Shown here piece by piece: positions 16,870 to 24,726 of a stretch of DNA of 37,629 bases; the stretch's first letter is position 1, and every line of letters begins with the position of its first letter. The position numbers and the translations under genes are program-made. Below the pieces are notes generated by a model. That model searched no databases and was not told the origin of the DNA. It saw only the letters and a list, made by a program, of their open reading frames with translations. Origin of the DNA: Anaerolineae bacterium. Lineage in GTDB: Bacteria; Chloroflexota; Anaerolineae; Anaerolineales; E44-bin32. The stretch spans positions 1 through 37,629 of the forward strand of contig JAUVOZ010000002.1 in NCBI GenBank assembly GCA_030598885.1. Direction: 5' to 3'.

Positions 16870-18362
16870 AGTGGGTCGGGTTGGATACGTTTAGGACACG
16901 AGTGCTTCTGTTCATCGCACTGACTTGTCTGTCTGTTGGGGGTTTCTTATGGGTCAGCGCGGACACATATGGTTTAGGTTTCCCATTAGACGATGCATGG
17001 ATCCACCAAACCTACGCTCGTAATCTGGCAGAGCGAGGCGAATGGGCGTTTGTGCCCGGTCAACTAAGTGCTGGGTCGACCGCACCGCTTTGGACTGGAA
17101 TACTAACCTTAGGAAATTTATTGGGTGTCGAGAGCAAAGTATGGAGCTATTTCCTCGGGGGGTTGCTGCTAGCGATTACGGCATGGTTTTGTAGTCAGTG
17201 GATTGCTCTTCGAGGCTCTAATCGATGGTGGTGGAAAGTGTGGGTTGGAGTGCTGATCATATCTGAATGGCATTTAGTTTGGGCGGCTGTGTCGGGTATG
17301 GAGATCTTGGCACTGACCTTGGTAGTCGTGCTGGTTCTCGCCTGGCTTGAATCTCAGAAATGGAGTGCGTTGGGAATAGGTGCGTTGATCGGCTTAGGGG
17401 TATGGATCCGTCCTGATGCCCTCTCCCTTCTCTTGCCAGTAGTTTGGCACACATTCTTCCGACATCGCCATCAACTTCGCCAAACCATAGCTACTCTGGG
17501 TACTGTTGGAGTGGGGGTAGCGATCTTGATCGTTCCTTATTTAATGTTTAATCGCGTCTTAGCGGGTGCTTGGTGGCCAAGCACTTTTTACGCCAAGCAA
17601 GCGGAGTATATGGTTCATAGGTCGGTTCCGCTCCTCTTTCGCTTGGTTGATCAGCTCACATCTCCACTTGTTGGTGTAGGAGCGGTGTTGGTCCCCGGGA
17701 TAATTATCACGTCGGTCTTAGCGATATCCCAGGGCGCTTGGAGGAAGCTTGCGCCGATAATTTGGGCGTTGTCATACATGGGGATGTATGCGATGCTGCT
17801 GCCGGTTAATTATCAGCATGGTCGTTATGCGATGCCAGTTATCCCGATCGTACTCGTCGTGGGTTTGGAGGGACTACTGATTAGCATTTGGCCGGTGGCT
17901 GAAAATATAGTTCGGCGGGTAATTTCTCGCGTCTGGTTGTACACTATACCTGTGCTCACATTTACATTCTGGTTGCTTGGTGGCCGTTCATACGCTCAGG
18001 ACGTTGCCATCATTGAGACCGAGATGGTAGCTACTGCGCGCTGGCTATCGGTCAATACTGAGGCGGGGGCTTTGGTGGCAGCTCATGACATTGGTGCTTT
18101 AGGCTACTTCGGTGAACGCCCTATAGTCGATATGGCTGGGTTGATTTCCCCGGAGGTGATTCCAATCCTGCGCGACGAAGCCGCGTTGTCAAGGCTCCTA
18201 GATTCCCGAGGGGCAGAGTACCTGATGACATTCCCAGGATGGTATCCATGGCTTGTGGAACAGGCGTATCCGATTTATTCCACAAGTGCTCCATACAGCG
18301 TTAAAGCGGGTGGAGAGAACATGGTGATCTATAAATGGCGTCAAGAAGGGTTTGCCCCATAA
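16866..18362 (+). CDS. GT-C-type glycosyltransferase-like membrane protein (AftB-like DDAWI motif)
   Basis: 498 residues with about ten hydrophobic segments. The first-loop motif LDDAWIHQTYARNLAERG (Asp42, Asp43) is followed by GQLSAGSTAPLW, equivalent to the DDAYI and GEAVLGTTTP region of the minus-strand gene at 3610-5124. The tails also match: AHDIGALGYFGERPIVDMAGLISPEV here. The two proteins are therefore paralogues at opposite ends and on opposite strands of the array. The start codon shares ATGA with the preceding stop, indicating coupled translation. It is the last of the array; a new promoter follows. Substrate unknown. Confidence 0.78.
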   Translation: MKWVGLDTFRTRVLLFIALTCLSVGGFLWVSADTYGLGFPLDDAWIHQTYARNLAERGEWAFVPGQLSAGSTAPLWTGILTLGNLLGVESKVWSYFLGGLLLAITAWFCSQWIALRGSNRWWWKVWVGVLIISEWHLVWAAVSGMEILALTLVVVLVLAWLESQKWSALGIGALIGLGVWIRPDALSLLLPVVWHTFFRHRHQLRQTIATLGTVGVGVAILIVPYLMFNRVLAGAWWPSTFYAKQAEYMVHRSVPLLFRLVDQLTSPLVGVGAVLVPGIIITSVLAISQGAWRKLAPIIWALSYMGMYAMLLPVNYQHGRYAMPVIPIVLVVGLEGLLISIWPVAENIVRRVISRVWLYTIPVLTFTFWLLGGRSYAQDVAIIETEMVATARWLSVNTEAGALVAAHDIGALGYFGERPIVDMAGLISPEVIPILRDEAALSRLLDSRGAEYLMTFPGWYPWLVEQAYPIYSTSAPYSVKAGGENMVIYKWRQEGFAP

Positions 18363-18372
18363 ACACTGAGTA

Positions 18373-18381
18373 TGCTATACT
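18373..18381 (+). promoter_or_regulatory. Extended -10 promoter for the two-component genes
   Basis: TGCTATACT (18373-18381) is an extended -10 element. A weak -35 (TTTGCC, 18351-18356) lies 19 nt upstream of the hexamer, at the 3' end of the preceding gene. Transcription would start near 18388, leaving a leader of about 24 nt before ATG 18412. Confidence 0.5.
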
Positions 18382-18411
18382 CGCCGCTATCATAATGGTG
18401 GTGCAAAGATT

Positions 18412-19104
18412 ATGGACAAGATAGGGCTTATCATAGTCGACGATCATCCCCTCTTTCGCGAAGGAGTGCGCAATGTGCTCGAAGCAGAAGAGGATCTTGA
18501 AGTTCTAGCCGAGGGCACGAGCGGTGATCAGGCTCTGCAACTTGTACGTGAGCTACGACCACGCGTGGCGCTAGTAGATGTTAATCTACCCAACATGAAT
18601 GGCATGCAGGTTACTCGCCAAATATTAGCTGAGCGGTTAAACACCGCCATCGTTTTAGTTACAGCATATGATGACGTTGAGCAGGTATTGCACGCATTTC
18701 GTGCCGGGGCTGCGGCTTATTGTTCGAAGGATGTCGAAGCAGGTAAATTGGTGGATGTTATTCGACATGTCGCCCGCGGTTTCTATGTCGTTGGCGACCA
18801 GGTTTATGACGCGGCAGGTCTCGAACAATGGCTTTCACGTGGGGTGGAGACTGTTCGTCGCCCTCATCTCGATGGCGATGTGGAAGCCTTCACTCCGCTC
18901 TCTCCCCGGGAGATGGAGATTCTTCAGTATGTCACACGGGGCATGTCCAACAAAGAGATCGCTGCCCGCTTAGGTATCAGCCACCAGACAGTGAAGAATC
19001 ATATGACGTCAATCCTGCATAAATTGGACGTTGAAGATCGCACTCAAGCCGCGGTATACGCTTTACGCCATGGCTGGGTACGTCTACAAGACACACGAAA
19101 ATAA
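18412..19104 (+). CDS. NarL/DegU-family response regulator
   Basis: Transcription factor activated by phosphorylation. Residues 1-120 form a receiver domain with acidic pocket Asp10-Asp11, phospho-acceptor Asp56 (VALVDVNLP), Thr near 84 (VTAYDD) and the lysine in YCSKD. Residues about 160-225 form a LuxR-type helix-turn-helix: LSPREMEILQYVTRGMSNKEIAARLG, then ISHQTVKNHMTSILHKL. Length (230) is normal for the family. The kinase gene follows after 12 nt. It sits directly before the Tad pilus operon, so control of pili is a reasonable guess, unproven. All receiver key residues are present. Confidence 0.93.
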   Translation: MDKIGLIIVDDHPLFREGVRNVLEAEEDLEVLAEGTSGDQALQLVRELRPRVALVDVNLPNMNGMQVTRQILAERLNTAIVLVTAYDDVEQVLHAFRAGAAAYCSKDVEAGKLVDVIRHVARGFYVVGDQVYDAAGLEQWLSRGVETVRRPHLDGDVEAFTPLSPREMEILQYVTRGMSNKEIAARLGISHQTVKNHMTSILHKLDVEDRTQAAVYALRHGWVRLQDTRK

Positions 19105-19116
19105 ATCTGAGGCACT

Positions 19117-20166
19117 ATGAGCGAAGCCGATGCTAACGGTGAACTGAACCCGCTTGAAACTTTCATTGAGTTAACCCGCACCGAACTTGAACAGGTGCGC
19201 AATGAGATGACTGAGATAGGTATGCTGGTTGAGCAGAGTCAGGGCGAGGTTGATAAGCTAGCAAAACGCAATGCCTCAATCACCGCCCATCTCCACCAGA
19301 TTCAGGCGCATTTTGACTCTATGCCTAGGGATGATATCCGCTCAACCTATGAGGCATTCCAAGATGCACAGCAGCGTCTTTTCACTATGCGCGGACAACT
19401 CGAGAAACTTCAGAGTGATGAAGCCCATCTCAACCGTTATGAGAAATTCTTAGTAAAAACCCTGCAGATCGTGGAAGGCCGCCCTGCGTTAGATATCGCT
19501 GATCTAACCGGCGGCGGCGAGAAGATCATACAAGAGATCATCGAGGCTCAGGAGAATGAAAGGCGGACGATTTCCCGCCAGATTCATGATGGTCCGGCAC
19601 AGGTATTATCAAATTTCATCCTGCATACAGAAATTGCTTTGCGCCTCTTCGATACCGATCAGGATCAAGCACGCGAAGAGCTCACCAGTCTAAAAGCAGC
19701 AGCAACTTCGACTTTCTCCCAAGTACGGGATTTTATCTTTGACCTACGACCAATGATGTTAGATGATCTTGGTATGGTGCCTACTGTCCGACGCTACTCT
19801 GAAGCTTTCAAGGAAAAAACTGGTCTGGACATCAACTTGGTGATCACCGGCACTGAGCGTCGGCTGGAACCTCATCGTGAAGTTCTAATTTTCCGTGCCA
19901 TACAGAGTCTCATCCGAAACGTACGTGATCATGCTCAAGCAACACAAGTCAAGATCATGCTGGATATGGGCGAGCATCTTGTGCGAGTCTCAGTTGAGGA
20001 TGATGGAAGGGGATTTGATCCGGAGTTGATTTCAGAGGAAGACACGAAGAAATTTAGCCTGCCAATGTTGCAGGAACGGATCGAGATGGTAGGTGGCTCC
20101 TTGGAATTGGAAAGCGCTGCAGGTGAGGGGACTAGAGTAGCATTTTCCATTCCAACCGGTGATTAA
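19117..20166 (+). CDS. DegS-like soluble sensor histidine kinase
   Basis: 349 residues with no membrane segment, so cytoplasmic. The N-terminal 120 residues are a charged, heptad-like coiled coil (about 15-120), resembling the sensor part of DegS. The HisKA_3 motif ENERRTISRQIHDGPAQ holds phospho-acceptor His157. The ATPase domain (about 250-349) has the N box around LIRNVRDHAQATQ, the G1 box EDDGRGFDPE, a FSLPMLQERIEMVGG segment and GEGTRVAFSIP. Transcribed with the upstream regulator (12-nt gap, TGAGG before the start), its evident partner. With no recognisable input domain, the signal must come through the coiled coil or a partner protein. It might also phosphorylate the receiver domain of CpaE encoded 2 kb downstream (inference). 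Confidence 0.92.
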   Translation: MSEADANGELNPLETFIELTRTELEQVRNEMTEIGMLVEQSQGEVDKLAKRNASITAHLHQIQAHFDSMPRDDIRSTYEAFQDAQQRLFTMRGQLEKLQSDEAHLNRYEKFLVKTLQIVEGRPALDIADLTGGGEKIIQEIIEAQENERRTISRQIHDGPAQVLSNFILHTEIALRLFDTDQDQAREELTSLKAAATSTFSQVRDFIFDLRPMMLDDLGMVPTVRRYSEAFKEKTGLDINLVITGTERRLEPHREVLIFRAIQSLIRNVRDHAQATQVKIMLDMGEHLVRVSVEDDGRGFDPELISEEDTKKFSLPMLQERIEMVGGSLELESAAGEGTRVAFSIPTGD

Positions 20167-20423
20167 TCGCGATATTCTGGGTTTGAGAGAGCGAATTTTC
20201 CAGATAGATCACGTCTGAGTGCTATCGGGTGAGATCTTTATCCAACCTGAGACAATGGGGGAGTGTTAATAACATCCTCCTATATACAAGTTAGAACTCC
20301 GAAACTGTGATGATCGACGGATTGTGGGGGATAATCGGATAGGAGGAATATAGTTAACAAACTCAATTGAAGCTGGTAAATAAGTCCTAAAATAAGGGGA
20401 TTCTGTATCGGAAATAGGTCCTA
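20167..20423. other. Non-coding gap before the pilin promoter
   Basis: No credible gene, tRNA or strong terminator is seen. An AGGAGGAAT near 20340-20350 looks like a Shine-Dalgarno sequence but has no start codon at a usable distance. Together with the pilin promoter and leader the gene-free stretch is 339 nt. Confidence 0.4.
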
Positions 20424-20452
20424 TTGAATCTTACTGCAGCTAAGCATATAAT
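20424..20452 (+). promoter_or_regulatory. Strong promoter of the Flp pilin gene
   Basis: TTGAAT (20424-20429), exactly 17 nt, then a perfect TATAAT (20447-20452). This is the best promoter match in the window, fitting a highly expressed structural protein. The start would be near 20459, giving a leader of about 47 nt that opens with a small CCCG/CGGG hairpin (20461-20476). Confidence 0.75.
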
Positions 20453-20505
20453 GAATCGTGCCCGGGTAAAATCGGGTAATTTCGAAGAGAAGGGAGGTGA
20501 AAGGT

Positions 20506-20652
20506 ATGTTATATGCACCAAAGGAAAGAGGCCAAGGGCTTGTAGAGTATGCGTTGATCCTTGTTTTAGTAGCAGTCGTTGTGATCGTCATTTTAGCACT
20601 ACTCGGGCCCGCCATCGGCAATGTATTCAGCAATATCATCAGCAACATCTAG
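20506..20652 (+). CDS. flp: Flp/Tad-type prepilin (major pilin)
   Basis: A 48-residue type IVb prepilin, the subunit of Tad pili. The leader MLYAPKERG ends in the Gly expected before prepilin-peptidase cleavage. The mature start QGLVEYALILVLVAV places Glu14 at +5 and Tyr15 at +6, the Flp signature. One hydrophobic helix (about 16-36) follows, then a short tail GPAIGNVFSNI. The mature protein would be 39 residues, very small even for this family. A strong Shine-Dalgarno (GGGAGGTGA, 20492-20500) lies 5 nt before ATG 20506. It has its own strong promoter and a downstream hairpin, separating its expression from the assembly genes. No prepilin peptidase gene is in the window. Confidence 0.93.
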   Translation: MLYAPKERGQGLVEYALILVLVAVVVIVILALLGPAIGNVFSNIISNI

Positions 20653-20706
20653 TTAGCCGATGGAGTTGAAAAAAGGGCAACGTCTCGATTGTTAAGAATG
20701 CCCTCG

Positions 20707-20731
20707 GGAGCCCTATCATAGATAGGGCTCC
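20707..20731 (+). terminator. Perfect hairpin between flp and cpaB
   Basis: An 11-bp perfect stem (20707-20717 with 20721-20731) with a 3-nt loop ATA, 54 nt after the pilin stop. The following TTGTCACC is a poor U-tract. It may be a leaky terminator or a 3' stability element for the pilin mRNA, leaving lower transcription into cpaB. Confidence 0.6.
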
Positions 20732-20759
20732 TTGTCACCTGAGTTCAATATATTAAATT

Positions 20760-20775
20760 AACGCCCTTTGGCGTT
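20760..20775. repeat. Palindrome abutting the cpaB promoter (operator candidate)
   Basis: AACGCC-CTTT-GGCGTT, a perfect 6-bp inverted repeat ending 4 nt before the -35 at 20780. The location suits a regulator-binding site. On the minus strand it is followed by a T-rich tail, so a minus-strand terminator is the alternative. Confidence 0.35.
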
Positions 20776-20779
20776 CACC

Positions 20780-20807
20780 TTGACTTTTAATGTGGAAAAG
20801 GTATTAT
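20780..20807 (+). promoter_or_regulatory. Promoter of the cpaB-tadC assembly operon
   Basis: TTGACT (20780-20785) and TATTAT (20802-20807) with 16-nt spacing; TTATAC at 18 nt is an overlapping alternative. It drives cpaB from a leader of about 45 nt, separate from the pilin promoter. Confidence 0.55.
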
Positions 20808-20860
20808 ACGCACGACATAGGATAAGTTGACCAAATTCGACCGTCTTAAAAGGAGGTTCC

Positions 20861-21982
20861 ATGCGCCGAGGACGCATTTTAATCCTACTAGCCCTGATCA
20901 TCATCTTGGGAGTTGGAGCTGCGTATCTATTACTTGGTCGTCCCTCAGAGGAGCCAGAACCAACACCAACACCTGAAGAAGGGTATATTCCCTCTGATAT
21001 GGTATTGGTAGTGGTTGCGGCACAGGATATCGCCCGGGGTTCGGAAGTTCCCAGGGACGCGATCGTTCTCCAGCAGATGCCCGCAGACCTTGTGGTTGAG
21101 ACCTGGATTGCTGGCACCGATGAGGCGACCCTAATCGATCAGGTTTCGGGGCGTCGAGCGAGGATAGACATCGAGAGAGGTATTCCGGTGACAACTGCAA
21201 TGATCACCGAGGAGGCGGGTGATTTGCTGGGGACAGGCTCCGATGCTTCTTTTGCCATCAAGCCGGGATATACCGCGATCGCGATTCCGATGAGCCGTCT
21301 CTCAGGCATAGCGTATGCACTCCGTGATGGAGACACAGTGGATGTGCTAATCACCATGCTGATGATCGATCTCGATATGGATTTCCAAACTGCACTTCCT
21401 AATCTGTCTACAATGGTGGTCGGTTCAGGAGGTACAGCAGAATTTCCTGCCACATCTCTTACAGCGATTTTTACCGGTTTCATTGGGAAGATTGTAAGAG
21501 ACCCAGAGCTTGACGAACTCGTTCACATTGTCCCCCAAGAGAACCAACGACCCCGTTTAGTGACCCAGCGATTGGTCGAAGCGGCGACTGTTCTGCATGT
21601 CGGAACATTCCCACTAGAGGAGGTTGTTAGCGAAGAGGCAGTTACCGCTGAAGCGGACCAAGGCATCGGCGCCCCACCACCACAACAGGCTGAAGGTGAA
21701 CCAGCCAAACCTCCACCGCCGGATGTCATTACCTTGATCGTCACCCCTCAGGATGCCCTGGCTCTGAACTGGGCGATGAAAGCCGGTGCTGATCTGGTAT
21801 TAACGTTGCGGGGACCGGGTGATGCCACAAGCATAGAAACCATTTCGGTGACCCTGCAATATCTCGTCGAGAATTACGATATCACAATTCCGGTTAAACT
21901 CCCTTACGGTTTGGAGCCTGCGCTGGACACGCCCATCGTGCCGGTATTACCGAACGATGCCACGGCGCCGCAAGAGAATTAA
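20861..21982 (+). CDS. cpaB: Tad pilus assembly protein CpaB/RcpC
   Basis: 373 residues. An N-terminal membrane anchor (about 4-27) is followed by a Pro/Glu-rich linker (EEPEPTPTPEE). A SAF domain lies at about 47-110 (VLVVVAAQDIARGSEVPRDAIV, then RRARIDIERGIPVT). The RcpC-like region contains GYTAIAIPMSRLSGIAYALRDGDTVDVLIT (about 139-168). A second proline-rich linker (APPPQQAEGEPAKPPPP) precedes a C-terminal beta region ending VTLQYLVENYDI. In didermal bacteria CpaB works with the secretin in the periplasm; no secretin gene is seen here, so it presumably acts at the outer face of the cytoplasmic membrane. AAGGAGG lies 4 nt before the ATG. First gene of the assembly operon. Confidence 0.9.
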   Translation: MRRGRILILLALIIILGVGAAYLLLGRPSEEPEPTPTPEEGYIPSDMVLVVVAAQDIARGSEVPRDAIVLQQMPADLVVETWIAGTDEATLIDQVSGRRARIDIERGIPVTTAMITEEAGDLLGTGSDASFAIKPGYTAIAIPMSRLSGIAYALRDGDTVDVLITMLMIDLDMDFQTALPNLSTMVVGSGGTAEFPATSLTAIFTGFIGKIVRDPELDELVHIVPQENQRPRLVTQRLVEAATVLHVGTFPLEEVVSEEAVTAEADQGIGAPPPQQAEGEPAKPPPPDVITLIVTPQDALALNWAMKAGADLVLTLRGPGDATSIETISVTLQYLVENYDITIPVKLPYGLEPALDTPIVPVLPNDATAPQEN

Positions 21983-22017
21983 AGTAAATAATCTGTTGGT
22001 GAAGTACGGAGGGTTGG

Positions 22018-23271
22018 ATGTCGGAAAACGCGGACGATGTCATCCGCGTACTAATCGTTGACGACATCGCTGAAACACGCGAGAACATACGTAAATTACT
22101 GCAATTTGAACCAGATATCGAGGTCGTAGGCGCTGCTCGTACAGGCCAAGAAGCGATCGAGCTGGCGCGCGAAACCAAGCCGGATGTCGTCCTGATGGAT
22201 ATTAACATGCCGGATATGGATGGCATCGAGGCCACAGAAACGCTTAAACGTGATGTTCGATTTGCTCAAATTGTCATTCTATCTATTCAGAGTGAGGCCG
22301 ACTACTTGCGGCGAGCAATGCGGGCTGGCGCCAGTGACTTCATCGCCAAGCCTCCTTCCGGCGATGAGTTGATCGGAACGATCCGTTCGCTCGCAGTAGA
22401 TGCTAGAAGAATAAAGGATGAAATGGCCAGGTTGGAGGGGACTGGTCCTCTTCGACCTCAGATGGAAAGAATTGGACCGGAAGGCAAAATCCTGGCAGTC
22501 TATAGCCCTAAAGGTGGTGTGGGTTGTACGATGCTTGCCACTAACCTGGCGGTCGGCTTGGACACGACTGACACACCGGCGGTTCTGGTGGATGCGGCTT
22601 TACAATTTGGGGATGTGGCGGTATCTCTCAACCTACAGGTTAAAAATAGTTTTGTCGATCTTGCATCGCGCGCGGAAGAGCTCGATGCTGAAATTGTCGA
22701 GGATGTTCTTCTACAACACGAGTGCGGGTTACGTGTGTTAGCTGCCCCACCTAGACCAGAGATGGCTGACGAAGTACATGCGGAACAGGTCCGAAACGTA
22801 TTGGAGCATCTAAAGCAGCATTTTGCCTACGTGATTGTAGATACTAGCTCGACCATGGACGACATCACTCTTACCATCCTGGACCTGGCTGACCTGTTGA
22901 TAGCTGTGGCTACGCCCGAGATTCCTGCCATCAAGAATGCTCGCTTGCTCTTCGACTTATTAGGTGTGCTGGAGTTTCCAAAGGAGCATATCTTCTTTGT
23001 CTTGAATAAGATGGACCGGAAATCCGGTATTTCATCAGCGGCGATTGCCGAAAACCTCAAATACTCTGTGGATGGCGTAATCCCGGTTGACGAGCGCGCG
23101 GTGACAACCTCAGTGAACCGAGGTATACCACTCTTGTTAGCTGATAAGGGTCAGCCTTCAGCGAAAGGCATTCTTGACCTTCTTGGCTCAGTCAAACAAC
23201 GACTTGTGGAGGAAGTAGCAATTGACGAAGAAGAAAAAGAAGTCGAGCGACCTCGGTTGTTCAGTCGCTAG
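22018..23271 (+). CDS. cpaE: CpaE/TadZ-like protein: receiver domain fused to a MinD-type ATPase
   Basis: 417 residues. Residues 8-125 are a receiver domain with Asp15-Asp16, phospho-acceptor Asp61 (VVLMDINMPDMDG) and the lysine in IAKPP. Residues about 155-390 are a ParA/MinD-type ATPase with a deviant Walker A KGGVGCT (Lys165 to Thr171). The signature lysine is present, and the second Walker lysine is replaced by Cys170, as CpaE and TadZ proteins commonly replace it. VDAALQFGDVAVSLNL and VIVDTSSTMDDIT follow. CpaE proteins place the Tad machine in the cell. An intact receiver Asp suggests phosphorylation control; in many CpaE homologues the receiver is degenerate. GGAGGG lies 4 nt before the ATG, and the gene follows cpaB by 35 nt. 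Confidence 0.9.
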   Translation: MSENADDVIRVLIVDDIAETRENIRKLLQFEPDIEVVGAARTGQEAIELARETKPDVVLMDINMPDMDGIEATETLKRDVRFAQIVILSIQSEADYLRRAMRAGASDFIAKPPSGDELIGTIRSLAVDARRIKDEMARLEGTGPLRPQMERIGPEGKILAVYSPKGGVGCTMLATNLAVGLDTTDTPAVLVDAALQFGDVAVSLNLQVKNSFVDLASRAEELDAEIVEDVLLQHECGLRVLAAPPRPEMADEVHAEQVRNVLEHLKQHFAYVIVDTSSTMDDITLTILDLADLLIAVATPEIPAIKNARLLFDLLGVLEFPKEHIFFVLNKMDRKSGISSAAIAENLKYSVDGVIPVDERAVTTSVNRGIPLLLADKGQPSAKGILDLLGSVKQRLVEEVAIDEEEKEVERPRLFSR

Positions 23272-23313
23272 TGATTGGTTGTGAGATTCCGTAGCAGGTA
23301 AGGAGGCTGGATT

Positions 23314-24723
23314 GTGTCGCTGCTCAAACGTATTGAACAAGGTCAGACTCAGGACGCACCTGTCCCGAAAGAAGTGTCACCTACCGCCGGTACATCGCGC
23401 TTGGGTCAGGTGCGGGAACGCCGGGTCGCTCCAACGAGCTCAGCGCAACGAGATAAATATTACGACCTGAAAACCTTAGTGCAAAATAAACTACTGGCTG
23501 AACTTGACCCATCAATGGATATCAGCCAGACAACTGAGGTTCGCCGTACAATTGAGGAGTTATTTGAAAGTATCCTAGCTGAGGAGAAGATCGTCCTCTC
23601 ACGACCTGAGCGGCGGAGGCTATTTGAGCAGATTGTGGCTGAAATCCTGGGTCTTGGTCCGATACAACCCTTGCTGGCTGATGCATCGATCACCGAAATA
23701 ATGGTCAACGGAGCCAAACAAATCTACGTTGAGCGTGGGGGTAAGATCTATCGTGAACCAGCTTCCTTTGAGAGCGATGATCACTTGATGCGCATCATAG
23801 ATCGCATTGTTGCCCCACTCGGACGACGAATTGATGAGTCAAGCCCATATGTAGATGCCCGTCTTACTGATGGCTCGCGTGTAAACGCCGTCATACCACC
23901 AATTTCATTGGTTGGACCAGTACTCACGATCCGAAAATTCTCCACCGACCCAATTACTGTTCAGCAACTGATCGATTATGGAACCATCACGCCAGAGTCG
24001 GTAGAGTTTCTCAAGGCATGTGTAGTTGCAAGAATTAATATGATCATATCTGGAGGTACAGGTTCTGGAAAAACCACGCTGCTCAACGTACTTTCCCAGT
24101 ACATTCCTAGGGATGAACGGATTGTCACTATTGAAAACGCAGCTGAACTTCAACTACGACAGGAACATGTAGTCACCCTCGAGTCTCGCCCACCAAATAT
24201 TGAAGGACGGGGTGAAGTAACTATCCAAAATCTGGTCGTCAACTCTCTCCGTATGCGACCTGACCGCATCATCGTCGGCGAGATTCGCGCTGAGGAAGCC
24301 CTGGATATGCTTCAAGCGATGAACACCGGTCATGAAGGCTCAATGACCACTGCCCACTCTAATAGCCCGCGCGACACCTTGGCTCGTATTGAGACGATGA
24401 CCCTCATGGCTGGGATGGATCTGCCCATACGGGCGATACGTGAGCAAATTTCTTCCGCTCTTGAATTGGTGGTCCATCTGGAGCGAATGCGGGATGGGAC
24501 ACGAAAGGTCACCAACATTACTGAAATACAAGGAATGGAAGGTGACGTGGTTACAATGACCGACTTATTCGTATTTGAGCAAACGGGTTTCGAAGAAGGC
24601 AGGGTGATTGGCCGTTTGAGGCCTACTGGTCTACGTCCAAGGTTCGTCGATAAGATTGAAACGAGCGGCATTCACCTACCTGCATCCATTTTCGGTGTAG
24701 GCGAACGGACGCGTGGATATTAA
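23314..24723 (+). CDS. cpaF: Tad secretion ATPase CpaF/TadA
   Basis: Hexameric type II/IV secretion ATPase that powers pilus assembly; 469 residues. The N-terminal domain (about 45-190) contains LGLGPIQPLLADASITEIMVNG-like sequence. Then come GGTGSGKTTLLN (Walker A, about 247-256, Lys253), an Asp box around IVTIENAAELQL, and Walker B RPDRIIVGEIRAEEALDMLQ. The His box is NTGHEGSMTTAHSNSPRDTL. All catalytic elements are intact. The start is GTG 23314 with GGAGG 7 nt upstream. It is 42 nt after cpaE and 3 nt before tadB. Confidence 0.95.
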   Translation: MSLLKRIEQGQTQDAPVPKEVSPTAGTSRLGQVRERRVAPTSSAQRDKYYDLKTLVQNKLLAELDPSMDISQTTEVRRTIEELFESILAEEKIVLSRPERRRLFEQIVAEILGLGPIQPLLADASITEIMVNGAKQIYVERGGKIYREPASFESDDHLMRIIDRIVAPLGRRIDESSPYVDARLTDGSRVNAVIPPISLVGPVLTIRKFSTDPITVQQLIDYGTITPESVEFLKACVVARINMIISGGTGSGKTTLLNVLSQYIPRDERIVTIENAAELQLRQEHVVTLESRPPNIEGRGEVTIQNLVVNSLRMRPDRIIVGEIRAEEALDMLQAMNTGHEGSMTTAHSNSPRDTLARIETMTLMAGMDLPIRAIREQISSALELVVHLERMRDGTRKVTNITEIQGMEGDVVTMTDLFVFEQTGFEEGRVIGRLRPTGLRPRFVDKIETSGIHLPASIFGVGERTRGY

Positions 24724-24726
24724 CTA

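Noticed and set aside
20335..20365. AGGAGGAAT element before the pilin promoter as sign of a small gene
   Set aside because: No ATG, GTG or TTG at a usable distance and no open frame follows.
20424..20669. 81-codon plus-strand frame over the pilin gene
   Set aside because: Starts within the pilin promoter and runs in a different frame from the clear 48-residue Flp pilin.
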